From contig NZ_CP076456.1 of the NCBI RefSeq assembly GCF_018866305.1, positions 2,046,001 to 2,110,000 of the forward strand: a stretch of DNA of 64,000 nucleotides. The letters are read 5' to 3'. This document shows, piece by piece, positions 9,822 through 18,232 of this stretch. The notes under the pieces are model-generated. The model was not told the DNA's origin. It saw nothing but the letters and a program-made list of their open reading frames with translations, and made no database searches. This stretch comes from Arthrobacter sunyaminii. GTDB lineage: Bacteria > Actinomycetota > Actinomycetes > Actinomycetales > Micrococcaceae. Position 1 is the stretch's first letter; each line of letters begins with the position of its first letter. Made by a program: the position numbers and the translations under genes.

Positions 9822-10459
9822 CCGGCCTCCGCGTCCTGCTGGTGGATGACCACCCGGTGGTCCGGGCCGGGCTGAGGGCCATGCTCGGTGATTTCGACGG
9901 ACTGGAGGTAGCGGCAGAAGCGGCTGACGGAGCTGCCGCCATCGCAGAGGTGGCCCGCCAGGAAGCTCTGGGTACGCCGTTTGATGTGGTGCTGATGGAT
10001 CTGCAGATGGGATCCGGCCTGGACGGCGCGGAGGCGACGCGGCGGATCAGGGCAGCGGGCGGTCCGCCGGTCCTTATTCTCACCACGTATGACAGCGACG
10101 CAGACATTCTTGCCGCCGTCGACGCCGGCGCCGCCGGTTACATGCTGAAGGACGCGGCTCCGGAAGAAATCCGTGCTGCTGTCGCAGCAGCTGCGCAGGG
10201 GCGGACGGCGCTTGCTCCCCAGGTGGCCGGACGCCTGCTCGGTCAGCTGCGCAGTCCGGAAACTACGCTGAGTCCGCGTGAACTGGAACTGCTTCAGCTG
10301 CTGGCCGATGGAATGGCCAACCGCGCGATGGCCCGGCAGCTCTTCATTTCCGAGGCCACGGTCAAAACGCATTTGGTGCACATCTACGAAAAGCTCGGCG
10401 TGGACAACCGTACGGCTGCCGTCAACGAGGCGCGGAAGCGGCGGGTCATCCGGCGTTAA
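9818..10459 (+). CDS. response regulator, NarL/FixJ family
   Basis: This is a 213-residue regulator. The receiver domain has Asp10 and Asp11 in the acidic pocket, the likely phosphoacceptor Asp61 in VVLMDLQMGSG and Lys111 in YMLKDAAPEE. The C-terminal LuxR-type helix-turn-helix is LSPRELELLQLLADGMANRA followed by FISEATVKTHLVHIYEKLGV. The ATG overlaps the kinase stop as ATGA, so the two are translationally coupled and form a two-component pair. The protein probably controls the divergent ABC exporter and its own operon. No binding site was identified. Confidence 0.95.
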   Translation: MTGLRVLLVDDHPVVRAGLRAMLGDFDGLEVAAEAADGAAAIAEVARQEALGTPFDVVLMDLQMGSGLDGAEATRRIRAAGGPPVLILTTYDSDADILAAVDAGAAGYMLKDAAPEEIRAAVAAAAQGRTALAPQVAGRLLGQLRSPETTLSPRELELLQLLADGMANRAMARQLFISEATVKTHLVHIYEKLGVDNRTAAVNEARKRRVIRR

Positions 10460-10472
10460 GAGCCCAGCGGAT

Positions 10473-12191
10473 TCAGACCCGGGCAGTGGGGGAAACCCGC
10501 GTCAGGCGGTGCACTCGGGCTTCCCACGGCCGCAGCACCTTGGGGTCGCCGGGTTCCCTGTAGTTACCCAGCACCAGTTCCGGACCGCCCAGATAGGCGG
10601 GCACGGGAAGCAAACCGGCGGAGACGTTGCACATGATGGTCAGTTCCTCGTTGCCCAGGCGGCGCCGGAAGGCAAAAAGCTGCGGGTCGTTGGGTTCCAG
10701 CATTTCAAAGTCCCCCAGGGATACCACCAAGGATTCGTGACGCAGCTGGATCAGCCGCTGATAGTAACGAAAAATTGACTTTTCGGAGGTCCTGTCCGCC
10801 GCGGCGTTAACGGACCGGTAATTGGGATTGACGTCGATCCAGGGTTTGCCTGCACTAAAACCCGCATTGGGGGAGTCATCCCACTGCATGGGAGTTCGGG
10901 CGTTGTCACGGCTGACCTTTCCCAGTGTGTCCAGCACATGTTCCTCGTTTATGCCCCTGGCGACCGCGTAGTCATAGTAGGCGAGCGATTCCACATCCCG
11001 GTATTGGTCCAGTGACGTGAAGCCGGCATTGGTCATTCCGATTTCGTCGCCCTGGTAAATGAACGGCGTGCCGCGCTGCAGATGGATCACCGTTGCCCAC
11101 AGGGTGGCTGATTCATATCGGTACTCGGCGTCATCGCCGAAACGCGACACCGACCGGGGCTGGTCGTGGTTTCCCACATAGAGGCTGTTCCAGCCGCGGT
11201 CCGCCAGCGAGCGCTGCCACCGGTTCGCGATCGTCTTGAAGTCGCGCAGCTTCATGGGCAGGTGGTCCCACTTGCCGCCCGGCCCGTGATCCAGGCGCAT
11301 GTGCTCGAACTGGAAGACCATGTCCAGCTCCCCGCGCAGGGAGTCGGTGAACAGCACCGCCTCCTCCACCGTCACGCCGTCGGTCTCTCCCACCACCAGA
11401 TACTCGCTGGTCCGGAAATCGAAGACCGCCCGCATCATCTCCTGGATGAACTCGTGCACCCGGGGACCGGAGACGTAGAAAGGAGCCCCGTTCGCGTACA
11501 TCCCGCCGCTTCCCACCGGGCTGTCCGGCAGTGTGGGCCGTTTGGAAATGAAGTTGATGGCGTCCATGCGGAACCCGTCAATGCCCCGGTCCAGCCACCA
11601 GTTCATCATTTCGTAGACACGGGTACGGACGCGGGTGCTTTCCCAGTTCAGGTCCGGCTGGTGGGGACTGAACAGGTGCAGGTAGTACTGCTCCGTTCGG
11701 GGGTCATATTCCCATGCGCTGCCGCCAAAGATGGATCCCCAGTTGTTCGGTTCGGCGCCCGGGTTATCGGGAGAGAATCCCCGCCGCGGATCCCGCCAAA
11801 AGTAGGAGTCCCGCGACACGTTGCTGCGGGATGACGATGAGACCACAAAGGCCGAGTGCTCATCGGAGGTGTGGTTCACCACCAGGTCCATGATCAGTTT
11901 CATGCCGCGCCGGTGCACTTCGGCCAGCAGATGGTCGAACTCCTCTTCGGTGCCGTACAGGTGGTCGATGCGCCGGTAGTTGGAGATGTCATAACCGTTG
12001 TCATGCTGGGGAGACTGGTGGATGGGGGAGAGCCAGATGACGTCCACCCCCAGCTCGCTGAGGTAGTCCAGACGCTCAATGACACCCGTGATATCGCCGA
12101 TGCCGTCCCCCGTGCTGTCCGAAAAACTCCGCGTGTAAATCTGGTAGACGACGGCGCTGGTCCACCATGCCGGCAGATACGGGTTCCTCAT
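10473..12191 (-). CDS. alpha-glucosidase / oligo-1,6-glucosidase (GH13)
   Basis: The 572-residue cytoplasmic glycoside hydrolase has the full GH13 barrel and begins WWTSAVVYQIYTRSFSDSTG. Conserved regions are DLVVNHTSDEH, GFRMDAINFISK with the nucleophile Asp, LVVGETDGV with the acid/base Glu, and VGNHDQPRSVSRFG with the transition-state-stabilising Asp. The region GTPFIYQGDEIGMTN is characteristic of the oligo-1,6-glucosidase/alpha-glucosidase subfamily. It likely releases glucose from maltose, isomaltose or short malto-oligosaccharides. It converges on the response regulator gene with 13 bp between stops. No dedicated regulator or transporter adjoins it. An AAAGGA lies about ten bases before the ATG. 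Confidence 0.93.
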   Translation of the reverse strand: MRNPYLPAWWTSAVVYQIYTRSFSDSTGDGIGDITGVIERLDYLSELGVDVIWLSPIHQSPQHDNGYDISNYRRIDHLYGTEEEFDHLLAEVHRRGMKLIMDLVVNHTSDEHSAFVVSSSSRSNVSRDSYFWRDPRRGFSPDNPGAEPNNWGSIFGGSAWEYDPRTEQYYLHLFSPHQPDLNWESTRVRTRVYEMMNWWLDRGIDGFRMDAINFISKRPTLPDSPVGSGGMYANGAPFYVSGPRVHEFIQEMMRAVFDFRTSEYLVVGETDGVTVEEAVLFTDSLRGELDMVFQFEHMRLDHGPGGKWDHLPMKLRDFKTIANRWQRSLADRGWNSLYVGNHDQPRSVSRFGDDAEYRYESATLWATVIHLQRGTPFIYQGDEIGMTNAGFTSLDQYRDVESLAYYDYAVARGINEEHVLDTLGKVSRDNARTPMQWDDSPNAGFSAGKPWIDVNPNYRSVNAAADRTSEKSIFRYYQRLIQLRHESLVVSLGDFEMLEPNDPQLFAFRRRLGNEELTIMCNVSAGLLPVPAYLGGPELVLGNYREPGDPKVLRPWEARVHRLTRVSPTARV

Positions 12192-12461
12192 GGGGCGGCG
12201 GTCCTTTCGCAGGCCGGATGGGTAGAAGTTTATGTCCGCGGCAGCTCACCGAACAGGGAAGGGGAGTCTTGCGGCGTCTGCTGCCCGGAGAAAACCTGCG
12301 GCCGGTCCCCCCGCAGGCATGAGAGAAGAGCCACACTTACCGGTCTTTGTTTCACTCTCGATTTTCGGGAGGCGTAACGTTGTTCCGCCGGTTCATCAGG
12401 GGCCTGCCCGGCACAATATCCTTCTCACCATGACCCCGGGACAAGACAACAGGAGTATGCG

Positions 12462-13685
12462 GTGACGCGCGGCGTTTCGGAATCCGGCCAGAGACTGTGG
12501 ACCAAGGGGTTCGTCCTGGCCATCATCACCAACTTTTTCCTCTCGCTGGTGTTCTACCTGTTGATGACCACCATGGCGCTTTATGCCGTTGAGCAGTTCT
12601 CCGCCTCGGACAGCGCCGCCGGTTTTGCCTCCGGCTCCTTCGTCATCGGGGCTCTCGTGGCCCGGGTTTTCAGCGGAAAGTTCCTGGACTTCATCGGGCG
12701 GAGGCGCCTGCTGCTGGGCGGCCTGGCGGTTTTCACGGCGGCCGCCCTGCTCTATCCGCTGGCGGACAGCCTGGCCGTGTTGCTGGCCATCCGACTGTTC
12801 CACGGTGCTGCCTTCGGTGCGGCCAGCACTTCCATTTCCGCGTCCGTCATGGGACTGATTCCGGTCCGCCGCCGCGGAGAAGGCACCGGATACTTCGGCA
12901 TCTCCACCACACTGGCCACCGCCGTCGGCCCCTTCCTGGCCGTGCTGATTGTGGACACCATGACCTACGATTTCCTGTTCCTGACCAGCGCCGCCTGCGC
13001 AGCCCTGGCCCTGGTTGTTGCCCTGATGCTTCGGCTGCCCGAACGCACGCCGACGGCGGCGGAACAGGCGCGTAAGTGGCATCTTCGCTTTGCGGACATT
13101 CTGGATCCTGCAGCCTTGCCCATTGCCTCCGTGATGTTTGTGGCAGGTGCCTCATACGCCGGCATCCTGACGTTCCTGAACTCCTATGCCAAGGAGGAGA
13201 ATTTGGTGAGCGCAGCCAGCGCCTTCTTCCTGGTGTACGCCGCCGTGGTGCTGCTTTCACGGCTGTTCATGGGACGGCTGCAGGACAAGTACGGGGACAA
13301 CGCCGTCATTTATCCAACGCTCGTCTCCTTTGCCGCCGGCCTGGCCATGCTGGCCTGGGCACCCAACGGCCTGGTGCTGGCAGCGGCAGGAGTGTTTGTG
13401 GGCATCGGCTTCGGTGCCCTGGTTCCCACCGCCCAGGCCATCGCCGTGACCATGGCGCCGCCGCACCGCATTGGCCTGGCAACCTCCACCTACTTCATCA
13501 TGATGGACGCCGGCGTCGGCCTCGGCCCGCTTGCCCTGGGTGCGCTGGTGTCCGTCACCGGGTTCCACGGCATGTACTGGCTGCTGGCCGGGTGCATCTT
13601 AGCCGCCACGGTGCTCTACCACTTTGTCCACGGCCATAAGCGCTACCGCCGCAGCACTGAAGTGCCGGTTGACGTACCTGCCTGA
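12462..13685 (+). CDS. MFS transporter
   Basis: This 407-residue protein is predicted to have twelve transmembrane helices, beginning with GFVLAIITNFFLSLVFYLL. The major facilitator motif A lies between helices 2 and 3, in SGKFLDFIGRRRLL. The GTG start at 12462 has AGGAG six bases upstream. An 11-codon reading frame (ATG at 12430) ends in the same GTGA as this start and is probably fortuitous. Sequence similarity by eye is to drug or arabinose-efflux permeases. The substrate and direction of transport cannot be inferred. Confidence 0.88.
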   Translation: MTRGVSESGQRLWTKGFVLAIITNFFLSLVFYLLMTTMALYAVEQFSASDSAAGFASGSFVIGALVARVFSGKFLDFIGRRRLLLGGLAVFTAAALLYPLADSLAVLLAIRLFHGAAFGAASTSISASVMGLIPVRRRGEGTGYFGISTTLATAVGPFLAVLIVDTMTYDFLFLTSAACAALALVVALMLRLPERTPTAAEQARKWHLRFADILDPAALPIASVMFVAGASYAGILTFLNSYAKEENLVSAASAFFLVYAAVVLLSRLFMGRLQDKYGDNAVIYPTLVSFAAGLAMLAWAPNGLVLAAAGVFVGIGFGALVPTAQAIAVTMAPPHRIGLATSTYFIMMDAGVGLGPLALGALVSVTGFHGMYWLLAGCILAATVLYHFVHGHKRYRRSTEVPVDVPA

Positions 13686-13746
13686 CCTGCCCCCCCGCCA
13701 GTAGGCAACCGGCAGGCAACCGGCGCGTACCCACCGGCGCCGAACC

Positions 13747-13775
13747 GTGACGGCACCGGCATTTCCGAGTAGGTT
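13747..13775 (+). promoter_or_regulatory. candidate leaderless promoter of the LigD-polymerase gene
   Basis: GTGACG at 13747-13752, a 17-bp spacer and TAGGTT at 13770-13775 form a good actinobacterial housekeeping promoter. The expected transcription start, seven bases after the -10, is the A of the ATG at 13782. No ribosome binding site precedes that ATG, which fits a leaderless mRNA. Confidence 0.5.
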
Positions 13776-13781
13776 ATGGCC

Positions 13782-14804
13782 ATGGCCGGCAAAGCAACCA
13801 CCCTGACTGTCCCTGGCCCCCACGGCGAGCGCGAGATGCGCATCTCCAGTCCGGACCGCGTGCTGTGGGCCGAACAGGGGCTAACCAAGCTTGACCTCGC
13901 GCATTATGTGGCGGAGGTTGGTGACGCCTTCATCACCGCCAACGGTGACCGCCCGGTGTCACTGCAGAGATTCCCGGAAGGGATCGACGGCGAACAGTTC
14001 TTCTCGAAGAACCCGCCAAAGGGAGCACCGGACTTCATCCGCGCCGTCACCGTGACCTACCCGAGCGCCCGGTCCCACCCGCAACTGGTGCTCGACGAGC
14101 CTGCGGCTGCCGTGTGGGCCGTGCAAATGAACACTGTGGTGTTCCACCCCTGGCCGTCCCGGGCTGAGAACACCGACAATCCGGACCAGCTGCGCATAGA
14201 CCTGGATCCGCAGCCCGGCACCGACTTCGACGACGCCGTTCCCGCCGCGTTTGAGCTGCGTGCGGTCCTGGCCGAAGCCGGTCTGGAAGCATTCATCAAG
14301 ACGTCGGGCAACCGCGGCCTTCACGTTTATGCCCCGATCACCGCCGACCACGAGTTCCTCGACGTCCGGCACGCAGTCATCGCGGCGGCACGTGAGCTTG
14401 AACGCCGCATGCCGGAGCACGTCACCACGGCCTGGTGGAAGGAAGAGCGCGGCCAGAAGATCTTTGTGGATTTCAACCAGGCCAACCGGGACCGCACCAT
14501 TGCCGGTGCATACAGCCCGCGGGCGCTGCCGCATGCACCGGTGTCCACTCCGCTCCGCTGGGATGAGCTGGAGAAGGCTGACCCCCGGAAGTTCACCGTC
14601 CTCACAGTTCCGGAACGCCTGCGAACGGTGGGGGACCCATGGGCAGACATGGGCTCCAGCCCCGGCAGCATTGACGTGCTGCTGCAGTGGTGGCAGCGGG
14701 ACGTGGACGACGGTCTGGGAGAGATGCCGTTCCCGCCGGATTACCCCAAGATGCCCGGTGAACCGATGCGGGTCCAGCCCAGCCGTGCACGCAAAAAGGA
14801 CTAG
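13782..14804 (+). CDS. stand-alone LigD-type polymerase domain protein
   Basis: The 340-residue product corresponds to the primase-polymerase domain of LigD, an archaeo-eukaryotic-primase-type nucleotidyl transferase used in bacterial non-homologous end joining and gap repair. Two metal-binding Asp lie in RIDLDPQPG. The nucleotide-binding His region is TSGNRGLHVYAPI, and a third acidic site is in IFVDFNQANRDRT. Neither ligase nor nuclease domain is attached, and no ku gene is visible in the window. The start was set at the second ATG (13782) because a promoter predicts transcription starting there; the ATG at 13776 is possible. The last codons lie in the first unit of a 22-bp triple tandem repeat. 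Confidence 0.9.
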   Translation: MAGKATTLTVPGPHGEREMRISSPDRVLWAEQGLTKLDLAHYVAEVGDAFITANGDRPVSLQRFPEGIDGEQFFSKNPPKGAPDFIRAVTVTYPSARSHPQLVLDEPAAAVWAVQMNTVVFHPWPSRAENTDNPDQLRIDLDPQPGTDFDDAVPAAFELRAVLAEAGLEAFIKTSGNRGLHVYAPITADHEFLDVRHAVIAAARELERRMPEHVTTAWWKEERGQKIFVDFNQANRDRTIAGAYSPRALPHAPVSTPLRWDELEKADPRKFTVLTVPERLRTVGDPWADMGSSPGSIDVLLQWWQRDVDDGLGEMPFPPDYPKMPGEPMRVQPSRARKKD

Positions 14805-14846
14805 CCGTGCACGCAAGAAGGATTAGCCGTGCACGCAAGAAGGCTT
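14781..14846 (+). repeat. three tandem 22-bp repeats at the 3' end of the polymerase gene
   Basis: Units start at 14781, 14803 and 14825. Each reads AGCCGTGCACGCAARAAGG followed by ACT, ATT or CTT. The first unit encodes the C-terminal SRARKKD, and the stop codon spans the junction with the second. The unit length is not a multiple of three, so gain or loss of a unit upstream of the stop would alter the tail. Confidence 0.95.
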
Positions 14847-14854
14847 AGTTTCCC

Positions 14855-14922
14855 GTAAAGTGGAGCGAAGGTGCGCCGGGAAGTCTGGTCGGCAACAACA
14901 TTGTCGACCGCTTTTTAAGGAG
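14855..14922 (+). promoter_or_regulatory. structured leader of nhaA: attenuator, possible cation riboswitch
   Basis: GGTCGGCAA (14887-14895) and TTGTCGACC (14901-14909) form a nine-pair stem with one G-U around the loop CAACA. GC and five T residues (14912-14916) follow, so it looks like an intrinsic terminator ending just before the nhaA ribosome binding site AAGGAG. Upstream, GCGCCGGGAAGTCTGGT can form GCCG (14875-14878) with CGGC (14890-14893). That pairing would disrupt the terminator stem. Mutually exclusive folds before an nhaA gene resemble the known nhaA-associated Li+/Na+ riboswitch candidates. Membership in a specific class is inference. It could also simply terminate the polymerase transcript. 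Confidence 0.5.
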
Positions 14923-14927
14923 CTTCC

Positions 14928-16301
14928 ATGCCGTCCAACACCTCACCGGAGCCTCAGTCGCCCGGATCCAAGACCTCCGCTGACCGTCCCGGCGTCCTGA
15001 GCCGCGGCAGCTACAGCGAGAAAGTCCGCATCGGCGAGATCCTGCGCAAGGAAACCGTCGGCGGCATGCTGCTGGTGGCGGCCGCACTGATCGCCATCGT
15101 CTGGGCCAACTCACCGCTTTCGGACAGCTACTTTGCGCTGCGTGACTTTGAAATAGGTTACGAGCCGTGGCATCTGCAGCTGAGCCTGGGCGCCTGGGCA
15201 GCCGACGGGCTCCTTGCCGTGTTCTTCTTCCTCGTGGGCCTGGAACTCAAGCGGGAGTTCGTCGCGGGCGACCTGCGGAACATCAGCAAGGCCATTGTGC
15301 CGGTGGCGGCTGCCGTGGGAGGTGTGGCGGTCCCGGCCGCGATCTATGCCGCCATCAACTGGGGTCACCCCGAAAGCCTGAACGGCTGGGCCATTCCCAC
15401 CGCCACTGACATTGCCTTCGCCGTTGCCGTGCTCGCCATCATCGGCTCCCACCTGCCGTCCGCCCTGCGGATCTTCCTGCTGACCCTCGCCGTGGTTGAC
15501 GACCTGCTCGCTATCACCATCATTGCCGTCTTCTACACCGAAGACCTCGAAATCACGCCGCTGCTCCTCGCCGTCGCCGGTCTTGCCCTCTATACCTTCC
15601 TGGCGCAAAAGTACCGCCGTTTCTTCGGGCTGAAAGCCTCCGCCGCGTGGTTCATCCTGCTGCCGATCGGCGTCGTCGTCTGGGCTCTGGTGCATGCCTC
15701 CGGCATCCACGCCACGGTGGCCGGGGTGCTGCTGGGCTTCGCGGTACCCGTGATCCGCAGCCAGGCCAGCGGCGGTCCTGAGGCAGGCCCCGGCCTCTCG
15801 GAGATCTTCGAACACCGCTTCCGCCCGCTCTCGGCCGGATTTGCGGTACCGGTTTTCGCGTTCTTCTCCGCCGGCGTCGCCGTGGGCGGATGGGACGGCT
15901 TCATGTCCTCGCTGACCGATCCCATCTCGCTGGGCATCATTGCCGGCCTGGTGCTGGGTAAGCCCATCGGGATCCTGGGAACCACCTGGCTGCTCACCAA
16001 GCTCACCCGCGCCAAGCTGGATGCGTCCTTCAACTGGGTCGATCTCTTCGGCGTGGCGGTGTTGGCCGGTATCGGCTTCACGGTCTCGCTGCTGGTTGCG
16101 GACCTGAGCTTTGGCCACGGCACCATCCCCAACGACCACGCCAAGGTGGGCATCCTGGCGGCATCGATCGTGGCCGCACTGCTGGCTTCCCTGGTGCTGA
16201 CGCCGCGCAACCGGCACTACCGCACCGTCGAGGCGGAGGAAAACGTCGACGCCGATGCCGACGGCGTTCCCGACGTCTACCAGCAGGGCCGCCAGGGCTG
16301 A
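14928..16301 (+). CDS. nhaA: Na+/H+ antiporter NhaA
   Basis: NhaA exports Na+ or Li+ in exchange for protons across the cytoplasmic membrane. The 457-residue protein has about twelve helices. The family hallmarks are present: [27 protein letters not shown] with the conserved Asp, and [13 protein letters not shown] with the paired aspartates of the ion-binding site. A hydrophilic N-terminal tail of about 40 residues and a C-terminal acidic tail extend beyond the E. coli protein, as is common in actinobacteria. AAGGAG lies five bases before the ATG. The preceding leader appears able to form a terminator, so expression may be controlled by attenuation in response to ions. Confidence 0.96.
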   Translation: MPSNTSPEPQSPGSKTSADRPGVLSRGSYSEKVRIGEILRKETVGGMLLVAAALIAIVWANSPLSDSYFALRDFEIGYEPWHLQLSLGAWAADGLLAVFFFLVGLELKREFVAGDLRNISKAIVPVAAAVGGVAVPAAIYAAINWGHPESLNGWAIPTATDIAFAVAVLAIIGSHLPSALRIFLLTLAVVDDLLAITIIAVFYTEDLEITPLLLAVAGLALYTFLAQKYRRFFGLKASAAWFILLPIGVVVWALVHASGIHATVAGVLLGFAVPVIRSQASGGPEAGPGLSEIFEHRFRPLSAGFAVPVFAFFSAGVAVGGWDGFMSSLTDPISLGIIAGLVLGKPIGILGTTWLLTKLTRAKLDASFNWVDLFGVAVLAGIGFTVSLLVADLSFGHGTIPNDHAKVGILAASIVAALLASLVLTPRNRHYRTVEAEENVDADADGVPDVYQQGRQG

Positions 16302-16391
16302 GGCCCCGCGTCAGGAGAATTACGGCTCCGAACGCACAGAACGGGCAGGGGCATATCCGCCGGGGACGGACGCCGCTACAGTCGGAGCACC

Positions 16392-17162
16392 ATGCCGACT
16401 ATCTCTGTGGTTATCCCGTCCCGCAACGACGCCCCCATGCTCGCTGCCTGCCTGGCTGCGCTCCAGCGGCAGACACGGCGGCCGGACGAGGTGCTGGTGG
16501 TGGACAACGGCAGCACCGATGACACGGCCGCCGTCTGTGCTGCTGCCGGCGTTCGGCGCCTGTTCCTGTCGGTTCCCGGAATCGCCGGAGCAACAGCGGC
16601 CGGGTTCGACGCAGCCTCCGGGAACCTTTTGGCCCGGCTGGATGCCGACTCGGTTCCGCCGCCTGATTGGGTTGAGCGCGTGGAGAGGATCCTGGTTGCC
16701 CAGGGTCCCATGACTGCGGTGACCGGACCGGGAGATTTTTACGGCGGAAACCGGCTCACACGCTGGATTGGCGAGAACATTTACATAGCGGGCTACATCC
16801 ACGTCGTGGGAGCGTTCCTGGGCCACCCGCCGCTCTTTGGATCCAACTTTGGCATGTCCGCTTCGATGTGGGCGCAGCTGCGCCCGCTGGTGCACCGGGA
16901 CCTGCGCCGGGTCCATGACGATCTGGACCTGAGTTACCAGATCCGCCCCTGGATGTCCGTGCTGTACGACCCGACTCTGCGGGTGGGAGTTTCAGCCCGT
17001 CCCTTCGACAGCTGGAGCGGGCTGAAGCGCCGCGTTGTCATGGCCTGGCAAACTTTCGACCTGGATTTCCGCGCCGAATCACCGCGTGCCCGCCGTCGTG
17101 CCCGCAGACGTGCCCGCAGACGTGCCGGAATCGCTCCGCCGGATCAGCCCGCAGAAGCATAG
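16392..17162 (+). CDS. glycosyltransferase family 2 protein
   Basis: The 256-residue GT-A-fold protein begins TISVVIPSRNDAPMLAACL. It has VVDNGSTDDT for nucleotide-sugar binding and a DXD-type motif in ARLDADSVPPPDW. A later FGSNFGMSASMW and VHDDLDLSYQIR resemble the acceptor-side motifs of family 2 transferases. The donor and acceptor are unknown. A TACAGT at 16377-16382 could be a -10 giving a leader of only a few bases. The C-terminus is very arginine rich, encoded by a 12-bp tandem repeat. The 3' end overlaps the convergent hydrolase gene by 19 bp. Confidence 0.85.
   Translation: MPTISVVIPSRNDAPMLAACLAALQRQTRRPDEVLVVDNGSTDDTAAVCAAAGVRRLFLSVPGIAGATAAGFDAASGNLLARLDADSVPPPDWVERVERILVAQGPMTAVTGPGDFYGGNRLTRWIGENIYIAGYIHVVGAFLGHPPLFGSNFGMSASMWAQLRPLVHRDLRRVHDDLDLSYQIRPWMSVLYDPTLRVGVSARPFDSWSGLKRRVVMAWQTFDLDFRAESPRARRRARRRARRRAGIAPPDQPAEA
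17085..17126 (+). repeat. 12-bp tandem repeat encoding an RARR tail
   Basis: Four CGTGCC blocks recur every 12 bp at 17085, 17097, 17109 and 17121, separated by CGCCGT or CGCAGA. They encode a basic RARR-type repeat near the C-terminus of the glycosyltransferase. Confidence 0.9.
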
Positions 17163-18199
17163 AGCGCCAGAAGGTCACGGCTGAGCTGGTGCGGCGCGTC
17201 CTCACAGGGTCCGTGACCTGCGCCGTAGGCGGCAAAGCGGGCGCCAATAGATTCAGCGAACGAGTAATGCAGGTATTGCGGCCACACATCCGCGCGGCCC
17301 ACCGCCACCAGCTTGGGCTGCGGAGCCGCCTTGAGAGCGGCACGCAGGTCCGGTGACCGCTTCATCAATCCCACAATGTCCCGGAGCGAGTCATTCCGCG
17401 TGTAGTCAAAGCGGTGACTGATGAAGTCCATGCGGGATGCCGGCACCCCGACAAAGTTCTTGCGGATGCCCCAGACGATGAGTCCGGCCTGCATCTTGTC
17501 ATTGACCAGGGGGCTAAACCTGCCCACCCGGCTCACGGTGCGGAAGCTCTGGCCCGGAACCGGCGGACAGCTCAGCAGGCACAGGGAACGGAAGAGGTCA
17601 GGACGGCGGGTGAGGGCAATCTGGGACACGATGCCGGCAAAGGAGTAGCCCAGCACATGCGCCGGCCCGCTGAGCGAATCCAGGACGGTTAGGACGTCAT
17701 TCACGAACAGGTCATATTCGTAGTGGCTCTGCGGCGGCGTCAAGTTCTCCGGTCCTGCCCCGGCTGACTCATATTGCCCGGCCAGGTCGAAGCTGATGAC
17801 GTAGTATCCCGCAGCAGCCAGTATCGGCATCATGAGGGAAAAGTCTTCCTTGGATCCCATTGCTCCGGGCACCAGGACCACGGGTGGATCCGCCGGCGCT
17901 CCCATGGTCCGCATGGCCAGTGTTCCGCTGGGCGCTGAAAAGGGGCGGTCAACAGATCCTGCCGGGGGCGTTGCCCAGTTGATCTCTCCCAGTTGGGCAT
18001 CGAGCCGCTGGGCGTCGTCGAGAAGGACCGGATGTGCTTTGAGAGCATCCCGGCCGCCGCGCACCCGTGCCAGATTTCGCCATGCCATACGCCACAGTAA
18101 CCACGGAGCATGGTCCGGGGGCAGGGAGGACGGCCAAAAGCCGGCTGTGACCGCCGGTACTTCCGTGCGGGAGTGTGGCCCCGAAGCAGATAGAATCAT
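17144..18199 (-). CDS. alpha/beta hydrolase
   Basis: The protein of about 351 residues has an alpha/beta-hydrolase core. The oxyanion segment is VVLVPGAMGSKEDF, the nucleophile elbow is HVLGYSFAGIVSQ, and a C-terminal catalytic His candidate lies in YGAGHGPCEDAPHQ. No signal peptide is evident. The open frame extends upstream antisense to the acyltransferase gene. The ATG at 18199, preceded by a close AGGA, was chosen, but a start further in is possible (for example the ATG of MAWRNLARVRGG). It is divergent from a PlsC-type acyltransferase with almost no intergenic space, which may hint at a shared role in lipid metabolism. Substrate unknown. Confidence 0.8.
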   Translation of the reverse strand: MILSASGPHSRTEVPAVTAGFWPSSLPPDHAPWLLWRMAWRNLARVRGGRDALKAHPVLLDDAQRLDAQLGEINWATPPAGSVDRPFSAPSGTLAMRTMGAPADPPVVLVPGAMGSKEDFSLMMPILAAAGYYVISFDLAGQYESAGAGPENLTPPQSHYEYDLFVNDVLTVLDSLSGPAHVLGYSFAGIVSQIALTRRPDLFRSLCLLSCPPVPGQSFRTVSRVGRFSPLVNDKMQAGLIVWGIRKNFVGVPASRMDFISHRFDYTRNDSLRDIVGLMKRSPDLRAALKAAPQPKLVAVGRADVWPQYLHYSFAESIGARFAAYGAGHGPCEDAPHQLSRDLLALYASAG

Positions 18200-18232
18200 T
18201 GTCCTGCCCGGATAATTCACGAGGAGATGACG

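Noticed and set aside
12430..12465. 11-codon frame overlapping the MFS start, possible leader peptide
   Set aside because: No ribosome binding site of its own, no regulatory codon run and no hairpin downstream.
15111..16217. 368-codon minus-strand frame across nhaA
   Set aside because: It is rich in Gly, Gln, Arg and Asp without domain structure, and it lies fully opposite a clear nhaA.
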